Position numbers and translations under genes: made by a program. A model generated the notes under the pieces. That model worked only from the letters and a program-made list of their open reading frames with translations, did not search any database and was not told where the DNA came from. From an uncultured Bacteroidales bacterium (GTDB lineage Bacteria > Bacteroidota > Bacteroidia > Bacteroidales > Bacteroidaceae), in NCBI GenBank assembly GCA_902779315.1, contig CACZBC010000034.1:1-35622 (forward strand): a DNA stretch of 35,622 nucleotides, written 5' to 3'. Positions 18,032 through 26,240 of this stretch are shown piece after piece (the stretch's first letter is position 1; the number at the start of each line of letters is the position of its first letter).

Positions 18032-18086
18032 GATGTTATAGTGTGTTAATTTTAAGTCCGCAATACATCCTTGTGGAAAACGACTA

Positions 18087-18117
18087 CAAAGGTAGAATTT
18101 TTTTTCGAGTTGACCAA
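18087..18117 (-). promoter_or_regulatory. Promoter of nrdDG
   Basis: On the minus strand, TTG (18117-18115), a 20-nt spacer, then TACCTTTG (18094-18087). It lies 56 nt upstream of the nrdD start. It supports a leader of about 50 nt and excludes the longer nrdD reading. Confidence 0.75.
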
Positions 18118-18147
18118 AACAAAACAAGAAAAAGTTCAAAAAAAAAT

Positions 18148-18274
18148 AAAAGTTTTCCAAAACAAAATGTTAAGTTGTTGATATATAGCGACATGACTAT
18201 ACTTGGTCAAACGAAAAGTTTTCCAAAAAGGATATTTCTGCCTGAAAGTGTGTTGTTTCCGTTGGAAAACTTTT
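18148..18274. promoter_or_regulatory. Three copies of an AAAAGTTTTCCAA motif upstream of nrdDG
   Basis: AAAAGTTTTCCAAAA occurs identically at 18148-18162 and 18214-18228. An inverted copy of its first 13 bases lies at 18262-18274. All three are just upstream of the nrdDG promoter, in an otherwise AT-rich gap of about 520 bp (18032-18550). An operator for a regulator of anaerobic dNTP synthesis is possible. The local AT-richness weakens the case, but a 15-bp exact repeat is still unlikely by chance. Confidence 0.5.
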
Positions 18275-18351
18275 TGATTTTCTGGGCATGGAAGCGGGAA
18301 GTGTGTTGAAAGTTGGTAAAATTGCCGCGATTTATACTAAAAATATATATG

Positions 18352-18442
18352 GTATAGCGAGGCTTTTCAAGTTGAACGTTTAAGTGTTCAAATTTAGTCT
18401 CTTTGTGAGCACGAATATTGGGGGAGAAGGCACTTGCTATAC
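18352..18442. repeat. Long-range inverted repeat upstream of ddh
   Basis: GTATAGCGAG (18352-18361) and CTTGCTATAC (18433-18442) are complementary with one mismatch, about 70 bp apart. A second small dyad, TTGAAC and GTTCAA around 8 nt, lies between them at 18372-18391. Nothing else recognisable lies in this part of the gap. The role is unknown. Confidence 0.4.
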
Positions 18443-18480
18443 ATTCTTATCCTTTTTGCAATAAAAAGTGAACATTTTGT

Positions 18481-18510
18481 TTGTTATTTTGGCAAAAAGC
18501 TGTACCTTTG
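18481..18510 (+). promoter_or_regulatory. Promoter of ddh
   Basis: TTG at 18481-18483, a 19-nt spacer, then TACCTTTG at 18503-18510, forty bases before the ATG at 18551. Confidence 0.75.
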
Positions 18511-18550
18511 TCGTCGAAAACAGGATAAAAGTAACTAAAAGTTCATTAGT

Positions 18551-19450
18551 ATGGAGAAGTTGAGAATTGCCGTTGTCGGATACGGAAACATTGGAAAGTA
18601 CACAGTTCAGGCCTTGCAAGCAGCTCCTGATATGGAGATTGCAGGTATCGTTCGCCGTAACGGAGCAGCAGATAAGCCTGCTGAACTGGCTGATTATAAA
18701 GTTGTTAAGGACATTACGGAGCTGGGCAAAGTGGATGTCGCGATATTGGCTACTCCGACTCGATCTGTCGAAGAGCACGCTTTGAAGTGTCTTGCTTTGG
18801 GCATCAATACTGTAGACAGTTTCGACATTCACACTTCCATTCTCGATCTTCGCCGAAGCCTTTCTGCAGCTGCAAAGCAACATAATGCTGTGAGCATCAT
18901 TTCTGCAGGATGGGATCCGGGTAGCGACAGTATCGTCAGGACTTTGATGGAGAGCTTGGCACCTAAGGGGTTGACTTACACCAACTTCGGTCCTGGCCGT
19001 AGTATGGGGCACAGTGTTTGTGTTCGCAGCAAGGCTGGTGTGAAAGATGCGCTTTCGATGACGATTCCTGTTGGTGAAGGCATCCATCGTCGTATGGTTT
19101 ATGTCGAGCTGGAAGAGGGTGCTAAGTTGGAAGAGGTGACGAAGGCCATCAAGGCTGATCCCTATTTTGCTAACGATGAGACGCATGTTTTCCAAGTGGA
19201 AAGTGTTGATGCCCTGAACGATGTCGGACATGGTGTGAACCTCGTTCGCAAGGGCGTTAGCGGCCAGACTCACAACCAACTTTTCGAGTTCAACATGAAG
19301 ATCAACAACCCAGCCCTAACTGCTCAGGTTCTCGTGAATGCAGCCAGAGCTACAATGAAGCAGCAACCTGGAGCTTACACGATGATTGAGATTCCCGTTA
19401 TCGACTATCTTCCTGGTGATCGCGAACAGATAATCGGGCACTTGGTTTAG
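18551..19450 (+). CDS. ddh: meso-Diaminopimelate D-dehydrogenase
   Basis: A 299-aa NADP-dependent enzyme that reductively aminates tetrahydrodipicolinate to meso-DAP in one step, feeding lysine and peptidoglycan. The Rossmann motif VVGYGNIGKYT is at the N-terminus. Family-typical segments are present: TPTRSVEEHA, VDSFDIH, SAGWDPGSDS and GPGRSMGHSV. Length is normal. This one-step pathway is common in Bacteroides and Prevotella. The gene is monocistronic, with its own promoter and a 22-bp repeat array about 100 nt downstream. Confidence 0.93.
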   Translation: MEKLRIAVVGYGNIGKYTVQALQAAPDMEIAGIVRRNGAADKPAELADYKVVKDITELGKVDVAILATPTRSVEEHALKCLALGINTVDSFDIHTSILDLRRSLSAAAKQHNAVSIISAGWDPGSDSIVRTLMESLAPKGLTYTNFGPGRSMGHSVCVRSKAGVKDALSMTIPVGEGIHRRMVYVELEEGAKLEEVTKAIKADPYFANDETHVFQVESVDALNDVGHGVNLVRKGVSGQTHNQLFEFNMKINNPALTAQVLVNAARATMKQQPGAYTMIEIPVIDYLPGDREQIIGHLV

Positions 19451-19552
19451 GGCTGGAGTTCCTTTCTGGAACGGCTTTCGAGATAAAGTGTGCGGCTCTT
19501 GAAGAAAGGGTCGCACACTTGTTTTTCAAACGACTCTGGTCAAGTTCCAAAA

Positions 19553-19674
19553 CGTCACACTAGTAAAAGCCAATCGTCACACTAGTAAAAGCCAAACGTC
19601 ACACTAGTAAAAGTCAAACGTAACACTATGCAATCGCAAACGTAACACTATATGTTTGCCTTCGTCGCACGTTA
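19553..19674 (-). repeat. 22-bp-phased intergenic repeat array 4 (six units)
   Basis: Units begin at 19553, 19575, 19597 (all CGTCACACTA), 19619 and 19641 (both CGTAACACTA) and 19663 (CGTCGCACGT). Every step is exactly 22 bp. The last unit has the CGTG-type end in reverse complement. It lies in the 469-bp gap between ddh and miaB. Unlike the other four arrays, its orientation is opposite to the upstream gene. The rest of this gap (19675-19855) shows nothing recognisable. Confidence 0.9.
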
Positions 19675-19855
19675 TCTTTTCAAACTTGATTAGGGACGTT
19701 TTTCAACAAGCCTGACCAAGTCTTCCAAATGGATTAGCCTCGTTTTTCGACTTTTTTGTGTGTTCTGAATGCCGTCTTTCACATTATTTAATTATAAAGG
19801 CAGTCGAAAAGCCACATTTTATTCGCTAAAAATCGCGTTTTTCGCAAAAATGTAT

Positions 19856-19863
19856 TATCTTTG
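19856..19863 (+). promoter_or_regulatory. -7 box for miaB
   Basis: TATCTTTG matches TAnnTTTG and lies 56 nt before the miaB ATG. No TTG is found at the right spacing, so the -33 element is weak or absent. Confidence 0.55.
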
Positions 19864-19919
19864 CCGCGAAAATGGGGGAGTATACACTATTCTTGAGCTA
19901 ATGCTCAAGCTGAACGAAG

Positions 19920-21230
19920 ATGAAAAAACTACTCATAGAAACATACGGATGCCAGATGAATGTGGCCGACAGCGAAGTCGTTGCCAGCGTGATGGGTATG
20001 GCCGGATACGAGGTTACAGAGAGTCAGGACGAGGCTGATGCCGTGTTCCTGAACACCTGTTCTGTGCGAGACAATGCCGAGCAGAAAATCCTCTCTCGCC
20101 TCGACTTCTACCATAGTTTGCAGAAGAAACTGGGCAGACGGATCATCGTCGGTGTGCTTGGCTGCATGGCAGAAAGGGTTCGCGAGGAACTGATCGAGGC
20201 TCATCATGCCGATCTCGTTGCAGGTCCTGACGCTTATCTCACTTTGCCCGACCTGATTGCCCAAGCCGAATGCGGACACAAGGCGATCAACGTAGAGCTC
20301 TCAACCACAGAGACTTATCGCGACATCGTGCCTCAGCGAATCTGCGGACCACACATCAGCGGTTTCGTCAGCATTATGCGAGGCTGCAACAACTTCTGCC
20401 ACTATTGCATCGTGCCCTATACTAGAGGTCGTGAACGCAGCCGGGATGTGGAAAGCATCCTGCGCGAATGTCGCGACTTGCGGGATCGAGGCTACAAAGA
20501 AGTCACCCTGTTGGGGCAGAATGTGAACTCCTACTTGAGCGAAGGAACGACTTTCCCGGAGCTCCTGCGCCTTGTAGCTCAGGAAGTTCCACAGATGAGA
20601 GTGCGTTTCACCACATCCCATCCAAAGGATATGAGCGACGAAACGCTTCAGGTTATTGCAGAAGAGCCGAACCTTTGCCACCACATACATCTGCCAGTTC
20701 AAAGCGGAAGTGACCGCATCCTGAAGCTCATGAACCGCAAGTACACGAGGGATTGGTACTTGGATCGCGTTTCAGCCATCCGTCGCATCCTTCCCGATTG
20801 TGCCATCACGACAGATATCTTTGTCGGTTATAGTGGTGAAACTGAGGAAGATCACCAGCAAAACCTCTCGCTCATGCAAGAGGTGGGTTACGACAGCGCC
20901 TTCATGTTCAAGTATAGCGAAAGGCCTGGAACTTATGCCAGCAAACACCTTCCAGACGATGTTCCCGAGGAAGTGAAGATCCGAAGGCTGAATGAAATCA
21001 TCGCCTTGCAGAACGAACTTTCGGCCCAAGCCAATCGGAAGTGCATCGGAAAGCAGTATGAAGTCCTCGTCGAAGGCGTGAGCAAACGCAGCAAAGACGA
21101 GCTCTTCGGCAGAACAGGGCAGAACAAAGTGGTCATCGTCCCTCGCGAAAACCTCAGAATAGGACAGACAGTGCCCGTCGTCATCACAGAAAGCAGCAGT
21201 GCTACGCTGAAAGGAAAAGTAATAGTTTAA
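19920..21230 (+). CDS. miaB: tRNA-2-methylthio-N6-dimethylallyladenosine synthase
   Basis: A 436-aa radical-SAM methylthiotransferase acting on i6A37 of tRNAs that read UNN codons. The N-terminal UPF0004 domain holds the three cysteines of the auxiliary cluster (GCQMN, NTCSVRDNAEQK, GCMAERV). The radical-SAM cluster is in GCNNFCHYCIVPYTRGRERS. A TRAM domain (about residues 370-436) ends the protein. All motifs are complete. It probably starts the operon that runs through ftsX to queA, with 9 nt to ftsX. Confidence 0.94.
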   Translation: MKKLLIETYGCQMNVADSEVVASVMGMAGYEVTESQDEADAVFLNTCSVRDNAEQKILSRLDFYHSLQKKLGRRIIVGVLGCMAERVREELIEAHHADLVAGPDAYLTLPDLIAQAECGHKAINVELSTTETYRDIVPQRICGPHISGFVSIMRGCNNFCHYCIVPYTRGRERSRDVESILRECRDLRDRGYKEVTLLGQNVNSYLSEGTTFPELLRLVAQEVPQMRVRFTTSHPKDMSDETLQVIAEEPNLCHHIHLPVQSGSDRILKLMNRKYTRDWYLDRVSAIRRILPDCAITTDIFVGYSGETEEDHQQNLSLMQEVGYDSAFMFKYSERPGTYASKHLPDDVPEEVKIRRLNEIIALQNELSAQANRKCIGKQYEVLVEGVSKRSKDELFGRTGQNKVVIVPRENLRIGQTVPVVITESSSATLKGKVIV

Positions 21231-21239
21231 ACAGGAAAT

Positions 21240-22115
21240 ATGACAAACAAACGCAGAAGGAAAAACAAGATAGCGTGGGCAATGCAGGCTTTCACCAGTA
21301 CTGTCAGCGTCACTCTGCTGCTCATCTTGATGGGCCTCATAGTGTTGCTCTCGCTCACAGCCAGGGTTGTAGCCGACAGTGTCAAGGAGAACCTGACCGT
21401 TACGGTTGTGCTCGAAGACGATGTCCAAACGCCAGATGCACAACATTTGTGCGACTCGTTGAACAGGATGTACTACGTCAGCAGCATCGACTACATCAGT
21501 CGCGAGCAAGCTTTGCAGGAACAAATCGAGAGCATGGGCATCGACCCGACTGATTTTCTTGGCGCAAATCCGTTCTCCATCTCAATGGAGGTGAGGGTTA
21601 AGCCAGAGTTCTCCTCGAATGACAGCCTGATGTGGATCAGCAACGAATTCCGCAAATCGGAACTTGTGGCGGATGTGATGTATCAGAAGGACTTGGTGGA
21701 GAGCATGAACAAGAACCTTCATCGTGCCTCCTACTTCTTGCTTGCCATTGCTCTTCTGCTGGTCATCATTTCCCTGAGCCTTATCAACAATACTGTCCGA
21801 CTGAGTGTGTTCAGCCATCGTTTCGTGCTCCACACCATGAAGCTGGTGGGTGCGAAGTGGAGTTTCATTCGTCGTCCGTTCCTTGTTCGAGGCTTTTGGA
21901 TTGGCTTCATCTCAGCTCTCATTGCCGATGCAGCCATTTTGGGTGGCATCTATTGGGCATCGAGATACGACAGCAGCATCCTGAACTATGTCACTCAGGA
22001 GAACATGATCATCACAGCCGTCTCGGTTCTCGTCATCGGACTCCTGCTCACAATCGTCTGCACCTACTTCTCTGTGACGCATTGCCTGAAGATGCGTGGC
22101 TCGGAACTGTATTAG
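21240..22115 (+). CDS. ftsX: Cell division protein FtsX
   Basis: A 291-aa permease-like partner of the ATPase FtsE, which controls septal peptidoglycan hydrolases. TM1 (about residues 23-45) is followed by an extracytoplasmic domain containing TVTVVLEDDVQTPDAQ. Three further TM segments (from about 160) include the FtsX-family stretch LSVFSHRFVLHTMKLVGAKWSFIRRPF. ftsE is not in this window. The order ftsX, DUF3098, uppP, truB, queA is conserved in Bacteroidetes. Confidence 0.9.
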   Translation: MTNKRRRKNKIAWAMQAFTSTVSVTLLLILMGLIVLLSLTARVVADSVKENLTVTVVLEDDVQTPDAQHLCDSLNRMYYVSSIDYISREQALQEQIESMGIDPTDFLGANPFSISMEVRVKPEFSSNDSLMWISNEFRKSELVADVMYQKDLVESMNKNLHRASYFLLAIALLLVIISLSLINNTVRLSVFSHRFVLHTMKLVGAKWSFIRRPFLVRGFWIGFISALIADAAILGGIYWASRYDSSILNYVTQENMIITAVSVLVIGLLLTIVCTYFSVTHCLKMRGSELY

Positions 22116-22144
22116 AAAAGAAAAATGATTAAATAGTGAAAAAT

Positions 22145-22372
22145 ATGGCATTTAGTAAAAAGAACTACATCCTGCTTGCCATCGGAATGGCAATCGTCAT
22201 TCTCGGTTTGGTGTTGATGTCTGGCGAAGGAAGTGCAGAAGGCTTCTTCAACGCAGACATTTTCAGTGCTCGTCGCATCAAAGTGGCACCTTTGGTGAGC
22301 CTTTTCGGCTTCATCTTCATCATGATCGCCATCATGTACAAGCCCAAAACGCGTAAAGTGGAAGATAGATGA
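22145..22372 (+). CDS. DUF3098 small membrane protein
   Basis: A 75-aa protein with two predicted membrane segments (about residues 7-24 and 50-68), separated by a short loop with [16 protein letters not shown], typical of DUF3098. It is found between ftsX and uppP in many Bacteroidetes; its function is unknown. I chose ATG 22145 over an in-frame GTG three codons earlier. Its stop overlaps the uppP start as ATGA. Confidence 0.82.
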   Translation: MAFSKKNYILLAIGMAIVILGLVLMSGEGSAEGFFNADIFSARRIKVAPLVSLFGFIFIMIAIMYKPKTRKVEDR

Positions 22373-23193
22373 ACGAACTGCAAGCACTCATTCTGGGCCT
22401 TGTCCAAGGCCTCACGGAATACCTTCCCGTCAGCAGTAGCGGGCATTTGGAGATAGGCAAGATGCTTTTGGGCCTCGATCCGGAACAGGGCGGCCTGACT
22501 TTCGACATTGCAGTTCACGTGGCAACTGTGCTCGCAACCATCGTCATATTGTGGCGCGAGATCATCTGGATTGTGCAAGGTCTGCTGAAGTTCAAGTGGA
22601 ACGATGAGGCCCGTTATGCCTTTGCCATTCTCGTCAGCATGATTCCTGTTGCAATCGTGGGCTTCTTCCTGAAGGACAGCATCGAGGCGCTCTATGCCGA
22701 TGAACATGCCAGGACGCTTGTTGTGGGCTGTTGTCTGATTGTGACTGCCGTGCTGCTCACCTTGACACACTTCTACAAACCACAGGAAAAGGAAGAGATT
22801 TCGCCCATTCATGCCTTCGTGATTGGTATTGCGCAAGCCATCGCGGTCCTGCCAGGCTTGAGTCGAAGCGGCTCAACCATCGCGACAGGTCTGCTCTTGG
22901 GCAACAATAAGCAGAAACTTGCGCAGTTCTCTTTCCTCATGGTCATTCCGCCTATTTTGGGCGAGGCGCTGCTCGATTTCAAGCACATCGTTGCCCCCAG
23001 CGCGGAATATCTGGCAGAGCATGGCGCTTCGACGTCAATTCCTACGACATCCTTGCTTGTAGGTTTCGTGGCAGCTTTCGTGTCAGGATGCTTCGCCTGC
23101 AAGTGGATGATAGCGCTCGTGAAGAAATGTAAACTCATATACTTCGGCATCTATTGCGCCATAGCAGGCATTTTGGTGCTGATTCTGGGATGA
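22369..23193 (+). CDS. uppP: Undecaprenyl-diphosphatase
   Basis: A 274-aa polytopic membrane enzyme (BacA/UppP family) that dephosphorylates undecaprenyl diphosphate to recycle the lipid carrier for peptidoglycan and glycans; overproduction gives bacitracin resistance. Both signature motifs are present: [15 protein letters not shown] and [14 protein letters not shown]. It starts within the stop of the DUF3098 gene and ends 4 nt before truB. Confidence 0.95.
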   Translation: MNELQALILGLVQGLTEYLPVSSSGHLEIGKMLLGLDPEQGGLTFDIAVHVATVLATIVILWREIIWIVQGLLKFKWNDEARYAFAILVSMIPVAIVGFFLKDSIEALYADEHARTLVVGCCLIVTAVLLTLTHFYKPQEKEEISPIHAFVIGIAQAIAVLPGLSRSGSTIATGLLLGNNKQKLAQFSFLMVIPPILGEALLDFKHIVAPSAEYLAEHGASTSIPTTSLLVGFVAAFVSGCFACKWMIALVKKCKLIYFGIYCAIAGILVLILG

Positions 23194-23197
23194 TAAA

Positions 23198-23908
23198 ATG
23201 GATTTCATCGAGGGAGAGATACTTTGTTTCGACAAGCCGTTGAACTGGACGAGCTTCAATCTTGTCGCCAAGATACGCAGTCAGCTGTGTCATCGTCTTG
23301 GCGTGAAGAAGCTCAAGGTGGGCCATGCAGGTACGCTCGACCCGTTGGCTACGGGTGTGATGGTCGTATGTACAGGCCGCGCCACAAAGCGCATCGACGA
23401 GCTCCAGGCACACGTCAAAGAGTATGTTGCCACGCTTCAGTTCGGAGCGACGACGCCTTGTTTCGACCTCGAGAAACCCATCGACAAGACCTATCCAACG
23501 AAACACATCACTGAGGCCCTCGTTCGGGAGGTTCTCGGCAAGTTCCTCGGTCGTATAGAACAGATTCCGCCAGCTTTCTCGGCCTGCAAGATAGACGGCA
23601 AACGCGCGTACGATCTTGCCCGAAAGGGTAGGGAGGTGGAGCTCAAGCCCAAGGTCTTGGTTATCGACGAGATTGAGCTACAAGACTTCAACGCCGAGAA
23701 GATGCAGGCCACCATTCGCGTCGTTTGCAGCAAAGGGACATACATCAGGGCTCTGGCTCGCGACATAGGGGAAGCTTTGAACAGTGGTGCTCACCTCATA
23801 GCTTTGCGCCGCACTCGTGTGGGAGACGTTCGAGTGGAGGATTGCATGCAGGTTGAGGACTTTCCCGAATGGCTCGGCAAACAAGAACTTCCCGTAATAA
23901 CGACATAA
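23198..23908 (+). CDS. truB: tRNA pseudouridine-55 synthase
   Basis: A 236-aa enzyme that makes pseudouridine 55 in the T-loop of tRNAs. The catalytic aspartate is in KVGHAGTLDPLATGVMVV, and the N-terminal DKPLNWTSF and the CSKGTYIRALARDIG motif are typical. The C-terminal PUA-like extension of some homologues is minimal here, as in other Bacteroidetes. Confidence 0.94.
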   Translation: MDFIEGEILCFDKPLNWTSFNLVAKIRSQLCHRLGVKKLKVGHAGTLDPLATGVMVVCTGRATKRIDELQAHVKEYVATLQFGATTPCFDLEKPIDKTYPTKHITEALVREVLGKFLGRIEQIPPAFSACKIDGKRAYDLARKGREVELKPKVLVIDEIELQDFNAEKMQATIRVVCSKGTYIRALARDIGEALNSGAHLIALRRTRVGDVRVEDCMQVEDFPEWLGKQELPVITT

Positions 23909-23928
23909 CACAATAACGATATAAGACA

Positions 23929-25011
23929 ATGAAACTACAGCAATTCAAGTACAAACTTCCCGATGATCGCATTGCTCTGGAACCCGCTCCTTTCCGCGAT
24001 GACTGCCGACTCATGGTCATCCACGCAAAGAGAGGTGTCATCTCGCATCATGAATCCTTCCGCGATGTGCTAAACTATTTCGACGAGAAGGACGTCTTTG
24101 TCTTCAACGACACAAAGGTCTTTCCCGCTCGCCTCTACGGAAACAAGGAGAAGACGGGTGCCAAGATTGAGGTCTTCCTGCTTCGCGAACTGAACAAGGA
24201 CATGCGTCTGTGGGATGTTCTGGTCGATCCGGCACGCAAGATCCGCATCGGCAACAAGCTCTATTTCGGCGAGGACGAGTCGATGGTGGCTGAGGTGATC
24301 GACAATACGACGAGTCGTGGCCGTACACTTCGCTTCCTCTTCGACGGCACTCACGACGAGTTCAAGCGTGCCCTCTTCGCACTCGGCGAAACACCCATTC
24401 CGAAGCAGATCATCAAGCGCGATGTCCTTCCCGAAGATGCTGAGAACTTCCAGACCATCTTTGCCGAGAAGGAAGGTGCTGTGACGGCTCCCACGGCGGG
24501 TCTTCACTTCTCCCCACAGCTCATGAAGATGATGGAGATAAAGGGCGTGGACTTCGCCTATGTCACCCTTCATTGTGGTCTCAGCAACTTCCGCGAAATC
24601 GATGTCGAGGATTTGACGAAGCACAAGATGGACAGCGAGGAGATGCATGCCGACCAGAAGGCTTGCGACATCATCAACAAGGCCCACGAAGAGGGACATA
24701 AGATTGTTGCCGTCGGAACCACAGTCCAAAGGGTGCTCGAGACTGCAGTCTCCACCGACGGCCAGCTCAAGGAATACCATGGATGGACGAATCGCTTCAT
24801 CTTCCCGCCTTACGACTTCCATTTGGCAGACGCCATGATAGCCAATTTCTATTTGCCTTACAGCACTATGTTGATGCTGACGTGTGCTTTCGGAGGTTAC
24901 GACCTCATCATGAAGGCCTACAAGGAAGCGCTCCGTTACAACGAGAACGACCCCGAAAAGCGCTATCGCTTCGGCCCTTACGGCGATGCCATGCTGATAC
25001 TGAACGATTAG
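23929..25011 (+). CDS. queA: S-adenosylmethionine:tRNA ribosyltransferase-isomerase
   Basis: A 360-aa enzyme that transfers ribose from SAM to preQ1 in tRNA, giving epoxyqueuosine. Family segments are clear: [42 protein letters not shown] and [12 protein letters not shown]. It lies in the conserved operon; in other Bacteroidetes folK commonly follows directly. Here a mobile-looking cassette begins 2 nt after the stop codon. Confidence 0.95.
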   Translation: MKLQQFKYKLPDDRIALEPAPFRDDCRLMVIHAKRGVISHHESFRDVLNYFDEKDVFVFNDTKVFPARLYGNKEKTGAKIEVFLLRELNKDMRLWDVLVDPARKIRIGNKLYFGEDESMVAEVIDNTTSRGRTLRFLFDGTHDEFKRALFALGETPIPKQIIKRDVLPEDAENFQTIFAEKEGAVTAPTAGLHFSPQLMKMMEIKGVDFAYVTLHCGLSNFREIDVEDLTKHKMDSEEMHADQKACDIINKAHEEGHKIVAVGTTVQRVLETAVSTDGQLKEYHGWTNRFIFPPYDFHLADAMIANFYLPYSTMLMLTCAFGGYDLIMKAYKEALRYNENDPEKRYRFGPYGDAMLILND

Positions 25012-25013
25012 CA

Positions 25014-25045
25014 GTTCATAATTCATAGTTCATAATTCATAGTTA
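25014..25045 (+). repeat. Left inverted arm of the four-helix-bundle cassette
   Basis: A 32-bp arm made of alternating heptamers GTTCATA and ATTCATA (four units plus GTTA). It matches the reverse complement of 25400-25431 at 30 of 32 positions. It starts 2 nt after the queA stop. Confidence 0.88.
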
Positions 25046-25051
25046 AGGGTT

Positions 25052-25402
25052 GTGAAGGAGAGTATCATTAAGGATAAGAGCATGTCTTTTGCCATTCGAG
25101 TGGTGCGCTGCTACAAGTACTTGGTTGAAGAAAAACATGAATTTACCCTTTCCAAGCAGATGCTTCGTTGTGGAACAAGCATCGGAGCAAACATAAAGGA
25201 AGCCTTAAGAGGGCAAAGTCGTCCGGACTTCATAGCTAAGATGAACATCTCGTTGAAAGAAGCCAGTGAGTGTGAATACTGGATAGAACTGATGACGAAT
25301 ACAGAGTACTTACCCCAGGATTCAGCCCAATCATTGCTGGAAGATTGTCAGGAATTAATAAAAATCCTAACCTCAATCGTAAAGTCAGCGAACGGGAAAT
25401 AA
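25052..25402 (+). CDS. Four-helix-bundle protein, 23S rRNA intervening-sequence (IVP) type
   Basis: A 116-aa protein of the S23/IVP four-helix-bundle family (TIGR02436), related in fold to the Avd protein of diversity-generating retroelements. Family marks are IIKDKSMSFAIRVVRCYKYL, LSKQMLRCGTSIGANIKEAL and ECEYWIELM. It starts at GTG 25052, because the next ATG (25082) would remove the conserved first helix. Family members were first found inside intervening sequences of 23S rRNA genes. Here the gene is enclosed by 32-bp inverted arms between queA and folK. Its function is unproven; nucleic-acid binding is likely from Avd. Confidence 0.88.
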   Translation: MKESIIKDKSMSFAIRVVRCYKYLVEEKHEFTLSKQMLRCGTSIGANIKEALRGQSRPDFIAKMNISLKEASECEYWIELMTNTEYLPQDSAQSLLEDCQELIKILTSIVKSANGK

Positions 25403-25431
25403 CTATGAATTATGAATTATGAACTATGAAC
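25400..25431 (+). repeat. Right inverted arm of the four-helix-bundle cassette
   Basis: This is the complement of the left arm, with two mismatches. It begins within the stop codon of the four-helix-bundle gene and contains the folK start codon (25419) and its first four codons. In a shared transcript the two arms would pair and enclose the gene. Confidence 0.88.
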
Positions 25432-25850
25432 TCTACCTATCTTTAGGCTCCAATCTCGGTGACAGAGCCGAGATGTTGCGCCGTGCCATCATGCTCATTG
25501 GCGAGCGGATTGGTGCGGTGCAGCGCGTTTCGTCCTTCATCGAGACCGAACCTTGGGGCTTCGAAAGCGCAAATCCCTTCCTGAACGCAGCCGTGATGGT
25601 GCAGACCACACTCACTCCGCTCCAATGCCTGAGGAAAACCCAGCAGATAGAGCGTGAATTGGGACGCAAGACGAAGTCGAAAGACGGCATCTATCACGAC
25701 CGACCTATCGACATAGACCTGCTTCTGTATGGCGATCAGACCATTTCCACTCCCCGGCTCACCATCCCTCATCCACATATGTTCGAGCGCGACTTTGTCA
25801 TGATCCCGCTCAGGGAAATCCTGCCCTCCATAGGTGAGAGGAAAACTTAA
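25419..25850 (+). CDS. folK: 2-amino-4-hydroxy-6-hydroxymethyldihydropteridine pyrophosphokinase
   Basis: A 143-aa HPPK of folate synthesis that transfers pyrophosphate from ATP to the pterin. Motifs are complete: YLSLGSNLGDRAEM, ETEPWGF, NPFLNAAVMV and the metal-binding DRPIDIDLLLYG, followed by TIPHPHMFERDFVM. It starts at 25419; residues 1-4 (MNYE) come from the inverted arm. Its stop codon is directly followed by a 22-bp repeat array. Confidence 0.93.
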   Translation: MNYELYLSLGSNLGDRAEMLRRAIMLIGERIGAVQRVSSFIETEPWGFESANPFLNAAVMVQTTLTPLQCLRKTQQIERELGRKTKSKDGIYHDRPIDIDLLLYGDQTISTPRLTIPHPHMFERDFVMIPLREILPSIGERKT

Positions 25851-25947
25851 CGTGCCACGATTGCAAACATCTAGTGTGACGATGGCGATTAACTAGTGTG
25901 ACGATTGCAATTATCTAGTGTGACGATGGCCACTTAATCGTGCGACA
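25850..25947 (+). repeat. 22-bp-phased intergenic repeat array 5 (five units)
   Basis: Units begin at 25850 (ACGTGCCACG), 25872, 25894, 25916 (all TAGTGTGACG) and 25938 (TCGTGCGACA). Every step is exactly 22 bp. Both end units have CGTG instead of TAGTG. The first unit overlaps the last base of the folK stop codon. Confidence 0.92.
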
Positions 25948-26066
25948 TCTGTTCGGACGGATTTTGACCTCCGGCTTTGCCGCCTGCTCCGCGACTAAAA
26001 TCGCGCCTTGGTGCTAGAGCATCCTAGAATACCTACGGAGCGCAAGAATGTGAAATGTCGGGAAAC
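25948..26066. other. Non-coding spacer, no gene seen
   Basis: This stretch links array 5 to the heptamer elements. It has one short dyad, CGCGA and TCGCG around CTAAAA, at 25990-26005. I see no ORF of interest and no promoter. Confidence 0.5.
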
Positions 26067-26216
26067 ACTCTACACTCTACACCAATCTGCTTTAATCTAT
26101 TGAATACTAGCAAGTAATGAGGGTGTAGAGTCTCTTCACTACTCTACACCAACTCTACACCCATGTATATGATTGACATATAATGACTTAAATGGCATTG
26201 GTGTAGAGTGCAGAGT
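26067..26216. repeat. Heptamer inverted-repeat element A (ACTCTAC)
   Basis: A direct doublet ACTCTAC-ACTCTAC (26067-26080) is followed by an inverted copy GGGTGTAGAGT (26121-26131). Two direct copies, ACTCTACACC (26141-26150) and ACTCTACACCC (26152-26162), come next. An inverted doublet (26203-26216) closes the element. The outer arms pair over about 20 bp with one mismatch and the inner copies form a hairpin. It is non-coding. The next element has the same plan. Confidence 0.85.
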
Positions 26217-26240
26217 TTTTTCAATTTTGTTTTGCATTTT

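Noticed and set aside
18035-18046. NrdR box near the nrdD start (TATAGTGTG)
   Set aside because: Only one half-site matches the NrdR consensus and no second half lies at the required spacing.
18043-18309. 88-codon open frame on the plus strand upstream of nrdD
   Set aside because: It covers the nrdDG promoter and AT-rich operator region and has the residue mix expected from AT-rich non-coding DNA.
217-26046. Shared GAGCGCAAG words near 222 and 26036 as a repeat family
   Set aside because: The match is only nine bases with little extension and could be chance.
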